Source of the DNA: Rapana venosa
Lineage: Eukaryota; Mollusca; Gastropoda; Neogastropoda; Muricidae
Reading direction: 5' to 3'
NCBI GenBank assembly: GCA_028751875.1
Contig: CM054141.1
Span: 69,944,926 to 70,008,925 of the forward strand
DNA: 64,000 nt
Part shown: positions 46,750 to 60,022 of the stretch, piece by piece
How positions within the stretch are numbered: position 1 is the first letter of the stretch
Layout of the letters: every line of letters starts with the position of its first letter
Notes under the pieces: model-generated
Seen by the model: only the letters and a program-made list of their open reading frames with translations
The model's database searches: none
Told to the model about the DNA's origin: nothing
Program-made: the position numbers and the translations under genes

Positions 46750-47984
46750 CAGAGATAATTGGGGTGGGGGACAAAAAAGATACCGAGACACATGTTCATA
46801 ACTTAGACAAGTGGCGAGTTGGAAAAAACTCAGAAGACCACAGAGAATCTAAATAGTGAATAAAACACGAGTTACATCGGGAGAAAAACAACACTGGAAT
46901 GTGTCCACACTATACTAGCCATCCCACATGAACACAACGTACAGAACAACAGCAACAACAACAAATAACTACAGCGCTTTACTCTATCCTGACGAACACT
47001 GAACAAAGCATTTCGAGAAAAGGATGTAACTCAGAAGTGTAGTACATGTATACCACTCCACCACGACTTTTCTTTAACTGGATGTCTCTACCGCTATCCT
47101 ATTGTGGGCAGCTTCGTGGCTGATGGCATTGCATTAGTTCACCACATTTAAATCACATTTCTACAAACTTTTCTTGTAAGAGCCCCCGGAATATTTGCTT
47201 CCTGTCCGTTCACGTTTCTGACAAAAGGCCTGTAGTGACGTGACGGATACAACAACTCACCAGGAACTTGCTAGCACACACAATGAATGGCCATTCTCTA
47301 ACTGATGTATTGAATCCGTTTTTGTGCGGATAAGGAAACACTCTTAAACCACACCTTTCAGCTCAGCAAAGATGACAAAACTTATTTCCCCTCAGGGCTT
47401 TTTGGTTACTTCAATTCATCCATGTTCACAAGGAAGCTTCACATCACTCTTCAGTCTGCCGTAGAAGATGGCGATATTTCTTCCATCCTGTTCTGGTTCA
47501 TCCACAATTACCCGCTCACTCTTGTCATTGCAACAAAACATCTTCCTGTTTCCAATTAGTACAAATGATCACCGACGCTCAGATACAAGCGAATTTTACA
47601 AAAATGAAATAATTCAAGACTCATTTATAAACTACATTACTGCTTCGTCATTTAACTGGCAAATAAAATGTAGGTACTTCAGAAGAAAAAACCCTGGGTG
47701 GATACATGTATGTGTAAAAAAAAATATTAATCGGCGTAGAAACATGGCTTGATTACACAAATACCATGTCTGAAATGTCTCCAAATCCCTTACTGTCTTC
47801 AAGGGACTCTGGAACTCCTCTCCGGGCAAATGAAAACGACCGGAAGAATGTTACGGAGCAGAATTCTTATGACCACTAACAACAGTGCTTACTTTCAAAA
47901 TGGGCCACGTGCTCTTAAAATAATCCTCAACACACAACACTGATAAGGAAAACTGGACCCAAACATCTCAGCGAGACGCGGCAG

Positions 47985-48165
47985 CTGTGGTGGACTGGTT
48001 GTCTAGGTCCTAGATTTCCATTGAGGCAATACACTACAGTTCTTTATAAACAACACACAGCCAGCACACATACAAGAACCCACAGCAACAAGAGGGTTCT
48101 CTCTGGAAAAATTCTGTAGGAGAAAGCCACGCACGACCCACAGGAAACAAATATACAAAGAAGGA
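47985..48165 (+). mobile_element. Degenerate SINE family A
   Basis: tggttgtctaggtcctagat resembles the box A area. The middle is diverged, then cccacagcaacaagagggtt, ctggaaaaattctgtagg and caggaaacaaatat match 6212-6283. Confidence 0.55.
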
Positions 48166-48744
48166 AATAATATACATGTATATTTTTAAAAAAAGAAAAA
48201 AGTTGACACTACTGTTGTGGTGGTTATACAGTTTTTCTCGAGAGAGAGAGAAGCTCTTACATCACGCGGGGAAATCTTCCACGCCTGAAAGTGGTATACA
48301 ATACACTTACACAGTACAGTGCAGTAAAATGATACTCATGAAAAAGAAGCTAACAGTAACAACCACAGTAAAAGCATTCGCGTTTGACAGTATTCAAATG
48401 CTGCCTGTGCAAAAGAGACTCCATACACCAATGATCTGACGAGGACAGCAGTCACAAACTCACTACACACACACTTTCTCCAGGACCCCGCAATAATTAC
48501 TATAGCCTGATGGTGCCTGACGTAACAGGGAGAGTGAAGGAAGGAGGATAAAGGGAGGGTAGGGGGAAGGGCGCAGAGGTGTGAGTGAATGTGCCAGGAC
48601 AAAGCAACTAACAAAGAGTTGGTCTCTAAATCCCCCATCGTCACTGTGCCATTACAAACCTCTCCCCTCAGGTCCCTCTCTCTCTCTTTATCAGAGGGAG
48701 GCGAGGGAGGAGGAGAGACAGACAGACAAGACAAGACACATAAG

Positions 48745-48750
48745 GACAGA

Positions 48751-48822
<72 letters not shown>

Positions 48823-48948
48823 GAGGAGGGGGGGGGGGGGGTAGATTCTTAAGTCAGACAGACGGCCATTCACGTTCTGCTGGATGGCCAATAGAAGTTG
48901 GGTCCAGGGAAAAGACCCGAGGCCCGGATAGGTAGGTCCATTCATTAC

Positions 48949-49013
<65 letters not shown>

Positions 49014-49106
49014 GTGTGTTGTGTGTGTGTTGTGTGTGTGTGTGTGTGTGTTGTGTGTGTGTGTGTGTGTGTGTTGTGTGTGTGTGTGTGGTGTGTGTGT
49101 GTGTGT

Positions 49107-49147
<41 letters not shown>

Positions 49148-49177
49148 TGTGTGTGTGTTGTGTGTGTGTTGTGTGTG

Positions 49178-49218
<41 letters not shown>

Positions 49219-49506
49219 GTGTGTGTGTGTGTGTGGTGTGTGTGTTGTGTGTGGTGTGTTGGTGTTGTGTGTGTGTGTGTGTGGGGGTGTTGTGTGTGTG
49301 TGTGTTGTGTGTGTGTGTGTGTTGTGTGTGTGTGTGGTGTGGTGGTGGGTGTGTGTAGTGGGGTGGGCTTGTGCTCGAGAGGTCTGTGTTTTGTGTCTTG
49401 TGTTTCTACGGTCTGTCAGTCTTAGAGTGTGTAGTCTGCATTCTATTGGCAGTATTGGTCTTGCAGGTGTGTGAGTGAGTGAGTGAGGAGAGATTGAGAG
49501 ACAGAA

Positions 49507-49562
<56 letters not shown>
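48745..49562. repeat. GA - GT - GA microsatellite cluster
   Basis: (GA)n at 48745-48822 with poly-G at 48828-48841, (GT)n with TTG/TGG interruptions at 48950-49360 (the longest GT array here), and (GA)n at 49496-49562. The unique linkers between them are about 110-130 bases. Confidence 0.95.
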
Positions 49563-49563
<1 letters not shown>

Positions 49564-50146
49564 GAGAGAATGCGTGCACAAGGAAGATACAGAACTGAGA
49601 CTACAGTGAGAAACTGCCTTTGGCAGGACACATCTAGATGATATCTTTATACACATCATATCCAGTCTTTGACCAACTAAATACACTGCACTGAGGAACT
49701 GCCATAATCAAGCTCATGAATACAGACCACCTGAAGCAGGGGAGAACACACGACATATGGGAGGAGGAAGGTCAGTTAGATTTTTAGAAAAAAAAAAAAA
49801 CAGTGTACAAGGTCAAACGATGGCTATAGTAACCTATAATCTGACTTGTTCATGTGTATTCTGTCAACGGCTAGAGACTTGTGCTTATGCCCACTCTCTG
49901 TCTCATTCTATTACACTACAGACTTTTACAAGTTCCATGGCCCCGCTGACCACAGGAAACCGGACATTACAGGGCGGTCACCTCTTTATTGATCAACGCT
50001 CAGATTAAGAAATAAAATGTGTACAGTCTATGTGCATTAAACTACCATTACCAAGATACCAGCCTACCCTAGACTCTCAACCTTATAACTTTTTTTTTCT
50101 CTAAATTAATGCATAGGGCTTCCATCGTTACTGTTTATTCTGCTCA

Positions 50147-50220
<74 letters not shown>

Positions 50221-50814
50221 TGCATGCCCCAAGAATGCCAGAGCGTGTCCGCGGTCATCCAAACGTTCTACAAGTGAATGTGGGGGCGGAGCGGCAGGCC
50301 AGACGGTACAGGCTGTATACAGGCTACAGCCTGCCTGCCTGCCTGCCTGCCTGCCGCCGCTGGCCCATTCATCAGCCTAATTGAAGGCAGCACAGTCCCC
50401 CCACCTCGGCCCTATCTCAGTTGTTGGACATTAAGGTGCTCCTTCATCTCTCCACGCCACGCCCACTGACCCACCACAAACTCATGTGGTCGACTCAAGC
50501 TTTGGCCGTACATCTTGCCTCTTTCCCCCTTCCACCCAAGTCTGTGCTGTTGCTGTATGAGCATGTAACACATACAGTACATGTAGACTGGTCTCCTTAA
50601 TAAGCCAAGTCGTCTGTATGGTTTGCAGGAAAGCCTGGAAAGCATAGTGGTCTCTTGGAAAGCAGCTTGGTGGTGGTGGTTAGTTGATACCCTCCCTAAA
50701 TTGGATAACTTCAATGGGACTCTAATAAAAAGGAAGATGGCCTGCGCTCTCGTAAAACTCGTTACTGTTTTTTTCTGCTCAAGCACACACGCACGCACGC
50801 GTGAGCGCGTGTGT

Positions 50815-50845
<31 letters not shown>

Positions 50846-51051
50846 CACACACAACTGAAGAAATCCAAATCCATGTCTGGCGTAAAATGCTTAAGAAATA
50901 TATATGACGTTTAAAAAATCCAACATACATGACATCTAAATCCATATAGATTATATATCTCATGTAAGAAACCACATAAATTCCATGCTGACGTATGAAT
51001 CCGCGTAAGAAATCCGTGTCTGACGTGAGAAGCTCCTGATGTCAGCTGCTG

Positions 51052-51094
51052 CCCCCCCCCCCCCCCCCCATATCCCCCCCCCCCCCCCCCCCCC
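51052..51094. repeat. Two adjacent poly-C tracts (18 and 21)
   Basis: C18 at 51052-51069, atat, C21 at 51074-51094. Confidence 0.95.
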
Positions 51095-51536
51095 TTACCA
51101 TATCCTCCCAGCATACACCTGAACAGTCAGGGAGCAGGTGAGGTTTATCACTGGGCTAAGTGCCCTCCTATCTTTGACAGTAAACTGAGAAGGGCCAAGA
51201 TCAAGCTAAAGATGGCGCGCGCTGCACGCAGTTCCACTGAAGCAGAATGATACTAACATTTTGACCTGGCTGTTAACAGGACTTGGAATTCGTTAAAACA
51301 ACACACACACACACCACAACCACTACCACAGCCCTCCACCCAACCTGCCAGCGCCGCCACCACACACTACCAACACCACCACCACACAAATACCGCGGAC
51401 CAAACAATAACTACCATTGTTCACTTTACAACAACTGATAGTTCAGACAGTCAGACGACAGGCGTGCATTCTTTCCCAACACTTGTACTCCTGATGGCCC
51501 ATACCCAAAGGCACCATCATTCATCCATCATACCCG

Positions 51537-51779
51537 GACAGACAGACAGACTGACCACAAGCTGTCCAGGCTCTCCAGTCACAGACAGACTGACCGACCA
51601 CAAGCTGCCCAGGCTCTCCAGTCACAGACAGACTGACCACAAGCTGCCCAGGCTCTCCAGTCAGAGACAGACTGACCACAAGCTGTCCAGGCTCTCCAGT
51701 CACAGACAGACTGACCACAGGCTGCCCAGGCTCTCCAGTCACAGACAGACTGACCACAAGCTGCCCAGGCTCTCCACAC
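51537..51779. repeat. 39-bp minisatellite, six copies
   Basis: Unit built from acagacagactgaccacaag then ctgcccaggctctccagtc. Five spacings are 39 and one is 43, because one copy has an extra gacc. No spacers, so it is not CRISPR. Confidence 0.93.
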
Positions 51780-52039
51780 AGTCAGTCAGGCGGTGTCCGG
51801 TCACCAGTACAGACTTTGACTGGTCAACACAACAACAACCCTTGTTCTCTACACGGCAGAAGGGAGTAAGTAGACGGGGACTTGGTATGACAGCTACGTC
51901 TGTTTCCAACAGCAGGCAGGCCCCTCCAGTACAGCCACACATCATTGTATTGCAAGAAAGGCAGGTATGCGTGGATCGTAAAACTTGCCTTGAGTAGACA
52001 AGTGACAATGTCGCAGAGAAAGGGGGAGAGAGGAGGTGG

Positions 52040-52098
52040 GGAAGAGAGCGAGAGAGAGAGAGAGAGAGGTGGGGGGGGGAGGGAGGGAGGGAGGAGGG

Positions 52099-52147
<49 letters not shown>
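52040..52147. repeat. (GA)n with G-rich interruption
   Basis: GA runs flanking a gtgggggggga and gggagg segment. Confidence 0.93.
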
Positions 52148-52150
<3 letters not shown>

Positions 52151-53010
52151 CGTTTTTTATATCAATGTGTTGTGTGCGCGTGTGCGCGCGTGCGCGCGTG
52201 TGTTGTGCGCGTGCTGTGGTGCATAAGAATGGTGTCTGCAAGTATATTACTATAGATAAATTGATAGTTAAAATATATATCATTCATTCACTGCCCTGCA
52301 AACAATACAATGTACCTACAAAACTAGAAAGTACTAAAGGTTGCAATAATGTAGTACTTCAGTATTATCATTAAGAAATAATTTGTTCTTAGATAGACGG
52401 CTTGATGAAAAAAACAAGCAAATGCATTGCTTATTCAATATACCATCTGGAAATAAAAAATTGACTTGACTTGAAGGAAAAAGGGAATACACACATTTAC
52501 AGACCAGTCAAAACACGTCTAAGATGTACATTTTTACCTGCATACAGAAGACTAGGAAAAATGATACTCCAAGTTTCAACAAGCGCTACGACATAGTATA
52601 GTTTAGCTCCTCCTTCTGTCCCTCCAAGCGGGCAGAAACCCAACACTATAACGCCGACCTGAACAACATTTTAACGACCGCTTTCTCGGGCCAGTGTCAA
52701 TGACATCACAGCACAGAAGGACCATTCAGACTAGGCCGCCTAGCAAAATAGTGTCAAATGATGATGTATATGTTTAATCCCTCTGATGTCAGCTTAATGT
52801 GATGTCACCCACAACACCCACATTATTTCATAACTAGTTATTTTCTTTCTGTCACTGACAAAGCTTGTTTACATAATATTATGAAACCCATATTTTTTGT
52901 TTGTTTGTTTTATGTGATCAGTGGGCAACGGTTTTTTTCTGAGGGACGGGAGAGAGAAAATTAATGGAGGTATTGCAAGTGAACATCTGCAGTGTCTCTG
53001 TGTGGCTGTT

Positions 53011-53058
53011 GTTAAGAGGACAGGGCGTTAAGAGGACAGGGCGTTAAGAGGACAGGGC
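53011..53058. repeat. 16-bp perfect triplication
   Basis: gttaagaggacagggc three times in a row without a mismatch. Confidence 0.95.
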
Positions 53059-53721
53059 GGCTCAGAGCAGATACAATCTCCTTCCCCGGTCAGGAAGCTC
53101 CCTGTGGAATGTGCTGTGGAATGCTGCGTCCCACAGGGCCTACTTGGTAAGAGTGCTTGTTTACATCCACAGTCTCCACCGAGTTTTTATTGATCCAATA
53201 TCTTTTACTTGCCATTATTTTTGGCCGTGATTTCAACTGCATTGAAATAAAACTATGTGCTATGCAGTTTGAAAATAATTTCTGAGTTAAAAAAAAACTT
53301 TTTGATCAGTACACACATCCACTCTACTACATAAGTCACTGATGCTCCAACATTTTCACAAGTCATTACAATATTTTTGTATAATTAGTTTTTTTAATCA
53401 CTAAAATCGCGCATTTGAAAGCCCCAACCAGTCAGCAACAAGTACACCATTCTAACGACACCACAGATGTCACAGGACCCTCACTTCAGGGGGAGTGAAC
53501 ATAAGCCGTGTGTGTTTCAAGACACTGGGGCCAGTCCTGTGATGTGGGACAACCTGTTCCGGCAGCCCAGTTGCAGCTGGATAAGTCGGTGCTGACAGGC
53601 CGGGACCAGCTTTCGCCACCCTCAACATCCACTCTCCCTTCCCCGCCCCTCCTCTCTCCAGCCCCCATACCACTGCACGTAGCCAGCCACAGCCCTCTGG
53701 CTTCTCTTGTGCTGTGTACTA

Positions 53722-53795
53722 TGATGTACTGTACTGTACTGTACTGTACTGACTGTACTGTTCTGCGCTGCACTGCACTGCACTGCACTGCACCA
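53722..53795. repeat. (TGTAC)n and (TGCAC)n pentanucleotide repeats
   Basis: About five TGTAC-type units, a break, then about five TGCAC units, a one-base variant of the first. Confidence 0.93.
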
Positions 53796-55539
53796 GTCGA
53801 CACCGGACCAAGTCACGACCCTTGCTGCCTCTCCTGTTTCTTGTTGACATTTGTCTTGGGGTTAACGGCCCATTGTTGTGTTGTTGTTGTTATCGTTGAT
53901 GATGATGATGATGATGATTGCTTTGTCAGCCTCGATATCTGTACCAGGACTGGTGATGATGACAATGACGATGATGATGATGACGGCACGACAATGCCAA
54001 TTGCTAAGCCATCCTCGAAAGCCACTCGAAGACTGATATTCCGTCAACACTGCTGACATGTCAAAAGCCGCTGTACCATACGTCAGACCATCCAAACCAC
54101 AGACCATCCCCTTCAAATTAAAATGAAAAGGGTGTCAGGTTAATTCCACAGAGCTGAAACTGTCTGCCCATACAAACATGGATATGCCCTAAATTATTGC
54201 TACTGTAGTTTTGGTTTATTCAACAATCATGCCCCTGCACTTTTTTCTCTCTCTTTTCTTTTGTAAAGAAGAAGAAGAGAAGAAAACGAAGAAGAAGAAG
54301 AAAAAAAAAAGAAAAGAAGTGCCAATTACGCACACGCGCTCATCACACACATATACACACACACTAACACTCACACACACACACCACACACATATTTTGT
54401 CTAATATCACATAATGTGAAAAGACGTTAAATTAAAGAAGAATTAAGAAACACAACACACACACACACACACACACACACACCACACACACACACCAAGT
54501 CTGCCCTCTCCTTCAAGGTTGGCAGTGACCTTGCGCACTGAAACACCAGAGTACCCTATACCATACCGTGTACCCAGTTGTGGCTGGGTCAACCATTCAT
54601 TCTGTCCCCACGATTAAACGCAACAACCCGAAACAACAACAACCAAAAAACTGAACAGTGCAAAACACAAAATGAGCTCTAGGCTAATTCTTTCCACGTA
54701 AGTGCAATTACCTGAACTCGGTGTGACATCACTTGCTCTCTTTCCCCTGGCCCCCTCCCATGGCAAACACACTTAACTGTTTGTTCAGCAGTGTCAACCT
54801 ACTGTCAAACATCCCCCCCCCCCCCCACACACACACCTTCCTCCCCCCCCCCCCCCCCCCCCTCCAGTCCACTGCACAGACCCTATCTTCTACCACTCCA
54901 CTCATCCCCTCCATACAAATCAGACAATCAACCGCCTAAAATCCTTGGGTGTTTTTTTCGTTCCTCAGCTACAATTTCCAGGATCACCAAGAGGTGAGAT
55001 GTATGCTTTTGCAAGGCCCCCCCCCCCCCCCCTGCCCACACACACACACACACACCATTTAGGTAGCCGTATTCCGACTTTGGGGAAAATCCTACATGAA
55101 ATCTCCGTCATCGAACGCTCGAGACAGCAATTAATGTTGTTTGTAACGTGAGCGAAAAATGTGTTGCAATGGCTGCCATATAGCGCCTGACAAGCCGGGC
55201 CCAGCACGTCAGATTTCGGCTTAGGAGAGCGTTGTTATCTTGTCTTTCTGGGGGAAAAAAAAGGCAGAACGAGAGTTGGTATCGTAGAACCAATACAGGG
55301 AAAATATGAAATCCCACGAGCGAATGCATGCAACCATCTTGTGCTCACGTTAGAAATCCCATCCTATGTTTCAGCTGCCGCCGGTATCAGGGCAATGTTA
55401 GGGATGATACAGTGATTAACATGCTGTCTTTCAGCGTGCATGCTGCTGACCATCAGCGCTACAGCAAAATAGTGTTGTAAAAGTAAGCGTTGGCATAACG
55501 CTTTAGAGTTCTCTACCACGACCTGCCCCCTCCCCCCTG

Positions 55540-55637
55540 TGTGTGTGTGTGTGTGAGGAGAGAGAGAGAGAGGTGCGTGTGTGTGTGTGTGTGGTGTGTG
55601 TGTGTGTGTGTGTGTGTGGTGTGGTGTGTGTGTGTGT

Positions 55638-55691
<54 letters not shown>

Positions 55692-55768
55692 CCTGTTTGT
55701 TCGCGTGCGTACGTGTATAAGTGTGTATGCATGCCTTCGTGTTTGCGTGCGTGCGTGTGTGTGTGTGT
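55540..55768. repeat. (GT)n microsatellite with GC steps
   Basis: GT array with a short GA block at 55557-55573. Confidence 0.95.
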
Positions 55769-55770
55769 AT

Positions 55771-56018
55771 GTTTAACGACTGTTACCTTTTATCACATGT
55801 GTTCAAATTTATGTATGTCCATATACTTTTAGTTATTTAGATACGTTTTTAATCACTGTAAAATAAATTTCCTTTAATAAAATTGTGTGTGAATATGTGT
55901 GTGTGTGTTTAACAAATGTTACCTTTTATCACGTGCATTCATTTCTATAAATGTCTATAATCTATTACTTTCTTAGATGTGTTTTTAATCACTGCAAAGC
56001 AAATTTCCTTTAAACAGA
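55771..56018. repeat. Diverged tandem duplication, period 136
   Basis: gtttaacgactgttacctt and gtttaacaaatgttacctt start the two copies at 55771 and 55907. Both end in gtttttaatcactg(t/c)aaa and aaatttcctttaa. Confidence 0.8.
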
Positions 56019-56625
56019 GGACAATAACAGAACTGAACTGAAATAATCTACAGCTCTGCAACAGAACGATCCATCGTGTTAGACAGGTGCTCATGACCAC
56101 AAACTCTCCAGCATGCTGCAGCACTCTTAGAAATGCATGCTGAATGGCTATGATCAATGTGCCGTTCTATTCTGGAGAGGGAAGGAAAGGGGGGGCACAG
56201 ATGTCAGGTCTGATACATGAAAAAACTGTGATGGGAAACTGTACAAGGCAGTACAAACGTGTCCAATGAGGCAGACACAGACAACACATCATGAAGAATG
56301 TATACGGACAGACCCTGACGTTTCCGGAGACTGACAAACGACATTGTCAAACACACATTTCTGGTCCACTAAGATCCAGGCACAAAGTGACAAAGGCATT
56401 GTTTCACTAATAAGACCCCCCCCCCCCCCCCCCCCTTCTCTCCTTCCCCCTGTTCCTCCTCTCTTCACCACCACTCCCACCCAACTGGTCAGTAGTTCTC
56501 TTCAGACAGTAGCCCCAGTGGATACACAATCACAGACAGGGAAGGCCGGCCAATGAAAGGGCAGACAGGAGAACTATAAACGTGACTGAAGCGGCAGGAA
56601 GAATGAGGAGAACAGCATCGTGGGC

Positions 56626-56755
56626 TTCACGTCACGTGTGACCGTCGCGTCACGTCACGTCACGCAGCAATGTCAACAATGGCATGGAGTCACGGCCACG
56701 CCGCTGACGCGACGTCACGTCACCAGGGTGGGTGGACCAGTCACGTACCGACACT
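56626..56755. promoter_or_regulatory. Cluster of CRE-type half sites (CGTCA/TGACG)
   Basis: About seven CGTCA or TGACG motifs in 130 bases, including gcgtcacgtcacgtcacg at 56648-56665 and gacgtcacgtcac at 56711-56723, together with a cacgtg E-box. CREB/ATF and bZIP factors bind such half sites. Local CpG density is high against an AT-rich background. No transcript start can be tied to it. Confidence 0.35.
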
Positions 56756-57835
56756 AACTATCCCTCCCTTCAAGGTGGCCTGCCTGCTCATCAAGACAGT
56801 GACGGGCCAGTCCACTTGGCTTACAAGATAAGCATGTCAGTCATTTCCTAATTCCAGCTAAATGCTGAACGCTTACAAAATACGACACTTAAATTGCGGT
56901 TACTGTTGTCCTTCTTTGTTTCTTGGCTGCAACTCTCAGGTTCCCCAAAGTGACACCTATTCTGTCCATACAACCGTTTTCCGCCGTCAAGGTTGCCACA
57001 TTCCGTTTTACGGGTGTCTAAACACGACACCAGTCTGGTCTGCATCCGTTTTTTGTTTTTTTAAAATTAATTTGCTCGTCGGTGTGGTCCATTCCAGCAT
57101 GCTACAGCTCGTCTTCGGACTGGGTGTTTCACCTACCAGCCAAGGTCAGTAGTCTCCATGTGCCTTGACACTGCTTTGAAGACTTGGATCCCCCGTGGGG
57201 ATGCCGGAGGCCTCTCAGTATAAACAGCATCCCCACCTTCTGAAAATCGTGCTAGGCATTCCCTCTTTTCTATCACTTTCTTTGCTTCTGCCTTGTTCCT
57301 TTTCTTCCCATCACCTCCTTCTCGTCAATTTTCTGCCTTGTTGGTCCACTCTCCTGCCCTTTTTACTGGAAGACAAAGATAATAATCCTCTCCAATGCCA
57401 AAGTCAGATGCGCTGGGCCTGACTTGTCAGGCGCTTAGTGGCAGCGCAACGGATTTCCGTTCATATTACAGACAACAAAAGCTGCTATTTAAGCGTTCGA
57501 CAAAGGAGAAGATTACATGTCTGTTAACTTAGACATTGTTACAATATTAACAAATCTGTAATGACAGCAACAAGCAGGGAGCTTACACTGCGTTTTGCCC
57601 ACAGAAAGATATACACAACGAAAAACAGAAACGGAAACGCAGTAAAGGACCTTGGATCAAAGTCCTAGTCGAAGGACTGGAAGGAGACGCCTAGGAGTTT
57701 GGCCAAACATGTGTTGGCTCCCAAGAACATGTCTATTCCAACCACGTTTCAAAAGCGCACGTGTGTAAGCCATTATCTAGCCCAGTCTGAGGACAGATAT
57801 AACGTGAACGTTAGGCCGTATCTGAATGTACGCTG

Positions 57836-57843
57836 TGACGTCA
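57836..57843. promoter_or_regulatory. Palindromic CRE, TGACGTCA
   Basis: Perfect 8-base CREB/ATF site in unique sequence, about 1.1 kb from the half-site cluster. A single 8-mer can occur by chance. Confidence 0.2.
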
Positions 57844-57936
57844 GCCAACCATAAACTGTTCTAAAACCACGAAATAAACAAGTTCATGGCGCAGACTTGG
57901 GCAAGCAGGCAAGCGCGTGCACACACACATAACACT

Positions 57937-57937
57937 C

Positions 57938-57981
<44 letters not shown>

Positions 57982-57983
57982 CT

Positions 57984-58024
<41 letters not shown>

Positions 58025-58143
58025 CTCTCGCTCTCTCAGTTGGGCTGTTTTTTTGGTAGTCCCAAATCAAGCAATGTGCCTGATGAAAAACAGTATGTGA
58101 ATACTTATCTATAACCCTTGAAAAATAAAGATCATTCATTCAT

Positions 58144-58201
<58 letters not shown>
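57937..58201. repeat. Two (CT)n arrays flanking a short unique segment
   Basis: CT repeats at 57937-58036 and 58147-58201. The segment between ends ccttgaaaaataaagatcat then (TTCA)n, which looks like a LINE 3' end. Confidence 0.9.
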
Positions 58202-58202
<1 letters not shown>

Positions 58203-58609
58203 GCACTTGGCACATTTAATTTCAACAAGCACTATAAAGCAAGCATGGTAAAACGACTAGCAAAGAACTTTTATCGATTCCCTCTATCTGCACCAGTGCA
58301 ACCACATAATTCTCCCGACTCCTTGTTTAAAACCATGTCTTTGGGTCAGCTGGCAAAGGTCCAGGTCTTCTTGCCTTCTCCTGTAACAGGCCCAGATAAG
58401 CTAGCGCCAAACACGACGACGGCTTGTTGATGGCGCCGTCCCTAAATCGGATACCTCTGCTGGGATTTTGATACAACCAAACCAAGCTCGAAACATGCGC
58501 TGAAACGTCAACAGATTAATCCGGCTTCTTATATATCGCATGCAGTTAAGAGTATAGATTTCCCCCGATTTTAATGACTGTAGTAATGATCTGAGGAAAG
58601 GCGCCCATG

Positions 58610-58743
58610 CACGTGTGTGTGTGTGCGTGTGCGCGGTGCGTGCGTGCGCGCGCGGCGTGTGTGTGTTGTGTATAGTGTGTGTGTGTGTGTGTGTGTGTGT
58701 TGTGTGTGTGTGTGTGGTGAAAGAGAGAGAGACTCGGAGACTC

Positions 58744-58824
<81 letters not shown>

Positions 58825-58880
58825 AGAGACACAGAGAGAGAGGAGACAGAGACAGAGAGACAGAAGCAGACAAACAGAGA
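58610..58880. repeat. (GT)n then (GA)n array
   Basis: GT/GC repeat at 58610-58716, then GA and GACA repeats to about 58940. Confidence 0.93.
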
Positions 58881-59745
58881 CTGTCTATCTGACAGAGAGA
58901 CAGACAAACAGAGACTGCCAGGCACAGACACACACACAGGCAGACAGACAGACAGAGCCACAATCAGATCTGCAACACGTGACCCTCTGGCATTTCCATC
59001 CTACCTTTCTTCCGTTCACAGTAAATCCACACTGTCCCTATCTTAACCTGAGCCACACATTTATAACCCCATGCAGAAGGAGAAAAACAACAAAAACCAA
59101 AATACCCCCACTCCCACAACAACAAACCAACGGGAAAAAACACACACACACACACACACACACACAAAACCCCACCAAAACTCGATCAAAACAACTGAAA
59201 ACAAGGACTTCTTAGTCTCACACCCACGACATCCACACCACCAAACAAACAGGGCAAATGATGACTCAGAAAATGCAGGCGATCACGGTCAGAACAACAC
59301 ACAAGACATGTTGCTTACTAATAATATACGTACACATACACGTACACACACGCAGACGACGATTTGCCACTTAAGCGCTCAGACCCCAGCAGCCTGTGCG
59401 TCCTAGTGTATTGTGTGTAAAGGAAACAGAGATGTCACCCTCAAGTGCCACAGATTCCGATTTACTGAGTGACGACGTGACGACAACACCACCACTGCCA
59501 GACATAACTATGCTAACCCCTGTCCTCCTTGCAGCTGAGTCACTTGAAGGGGGGCTGGGGGGGGGGGGGAGGTGGGGGGGAAGCGAGGCACCTAGAATCT
59601 CGTTTTATTTAAACCTGTTTTGTTTTCTCACACTGCTGCTGTCCTGTTGTTTTCACACACACCACGAAGACAAAAGGAGCGGCCACGGTCAAAACACAGT
59701 AAAAGACTAACCCCCCCCCCCCCCCCATTTCTTTCCCACTCTATC

Positions 59746-59779
<34 letters not shown>

Positions 59780-59839
59780 GAGTTAACACCAGTCTTCTGA
59801 AAGATACACAAACATGCATACATATGCATTCTCAAACGA

Positions 59840-60022
59840 GAGAGAGAGCAGAAACAGACAAACAGAGACACAGACAGAGACATGGGCATACAGAGAGAGG
59901 GGTCAGACAGAGAGATAGAGACAGACAGATAGAGACAGAGAGACAAAGAGACAGACAGACACACAGAGACAGAGACATAGAGAGAGAAACAGAGTCAGAG
60001 AGGCAGATAGACAGGCAGACAA
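59840..60022. repeat. (GACA)n/(GA)n degenerate array
   Basis: Imperfect agacagacag and agagacagag units over about 180 bases. Confidence 0.9.

Larger units (their letters stand above)
45122..49740. other. Region upstream of the first visible Shroom exon, part 1
   Basis: No PDZ-type or other coding exon was recognised. Contains (CA)n at 45672-45700, C26 at 46234-46259, (CA)n at 46403-46441, (GA)n at 46690-46740, a family A SINE remnant near 48.0 kb and the GA/GT cluster at 48.7-49.6 kb. The remainder is AT-rich with dense stops. Confidence 0.55.
49760..55500. other. Region upstream of Shroom, part 2
   Basis: No gene recognised. Holds (CA)n at 50150-50219, paired C runs at 51052-51069 and 51074-51094, a 39-bp minisatellite, (GA)n at 52040-52147, a LINE-like TTGAC tail at 52430-52475, a 16-bp triplication and pentanucleotide repeats near 53.75 kb, and C runs near 54.8 and 55.0 kb. 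Confidence 0.55.
56020..57900. other. Region upstream of Shroom, part 3
   Basis: Higher G+C than the neighbours between 56.55 and 56.8 kb. C20 at 56416-56435. No gene recognised. Confidence 0.5.

Noticed and set aside
48898..49474. Cysteine/valine-rich and histidine/threonine-rich open frames, here and at 20640-21006, 29588-29800, 42449-42842 and 55543-55832
   Set aside because: Direct translation of (GT)n/(CA)n repeats, open on both strands, with no unique coding sequence.
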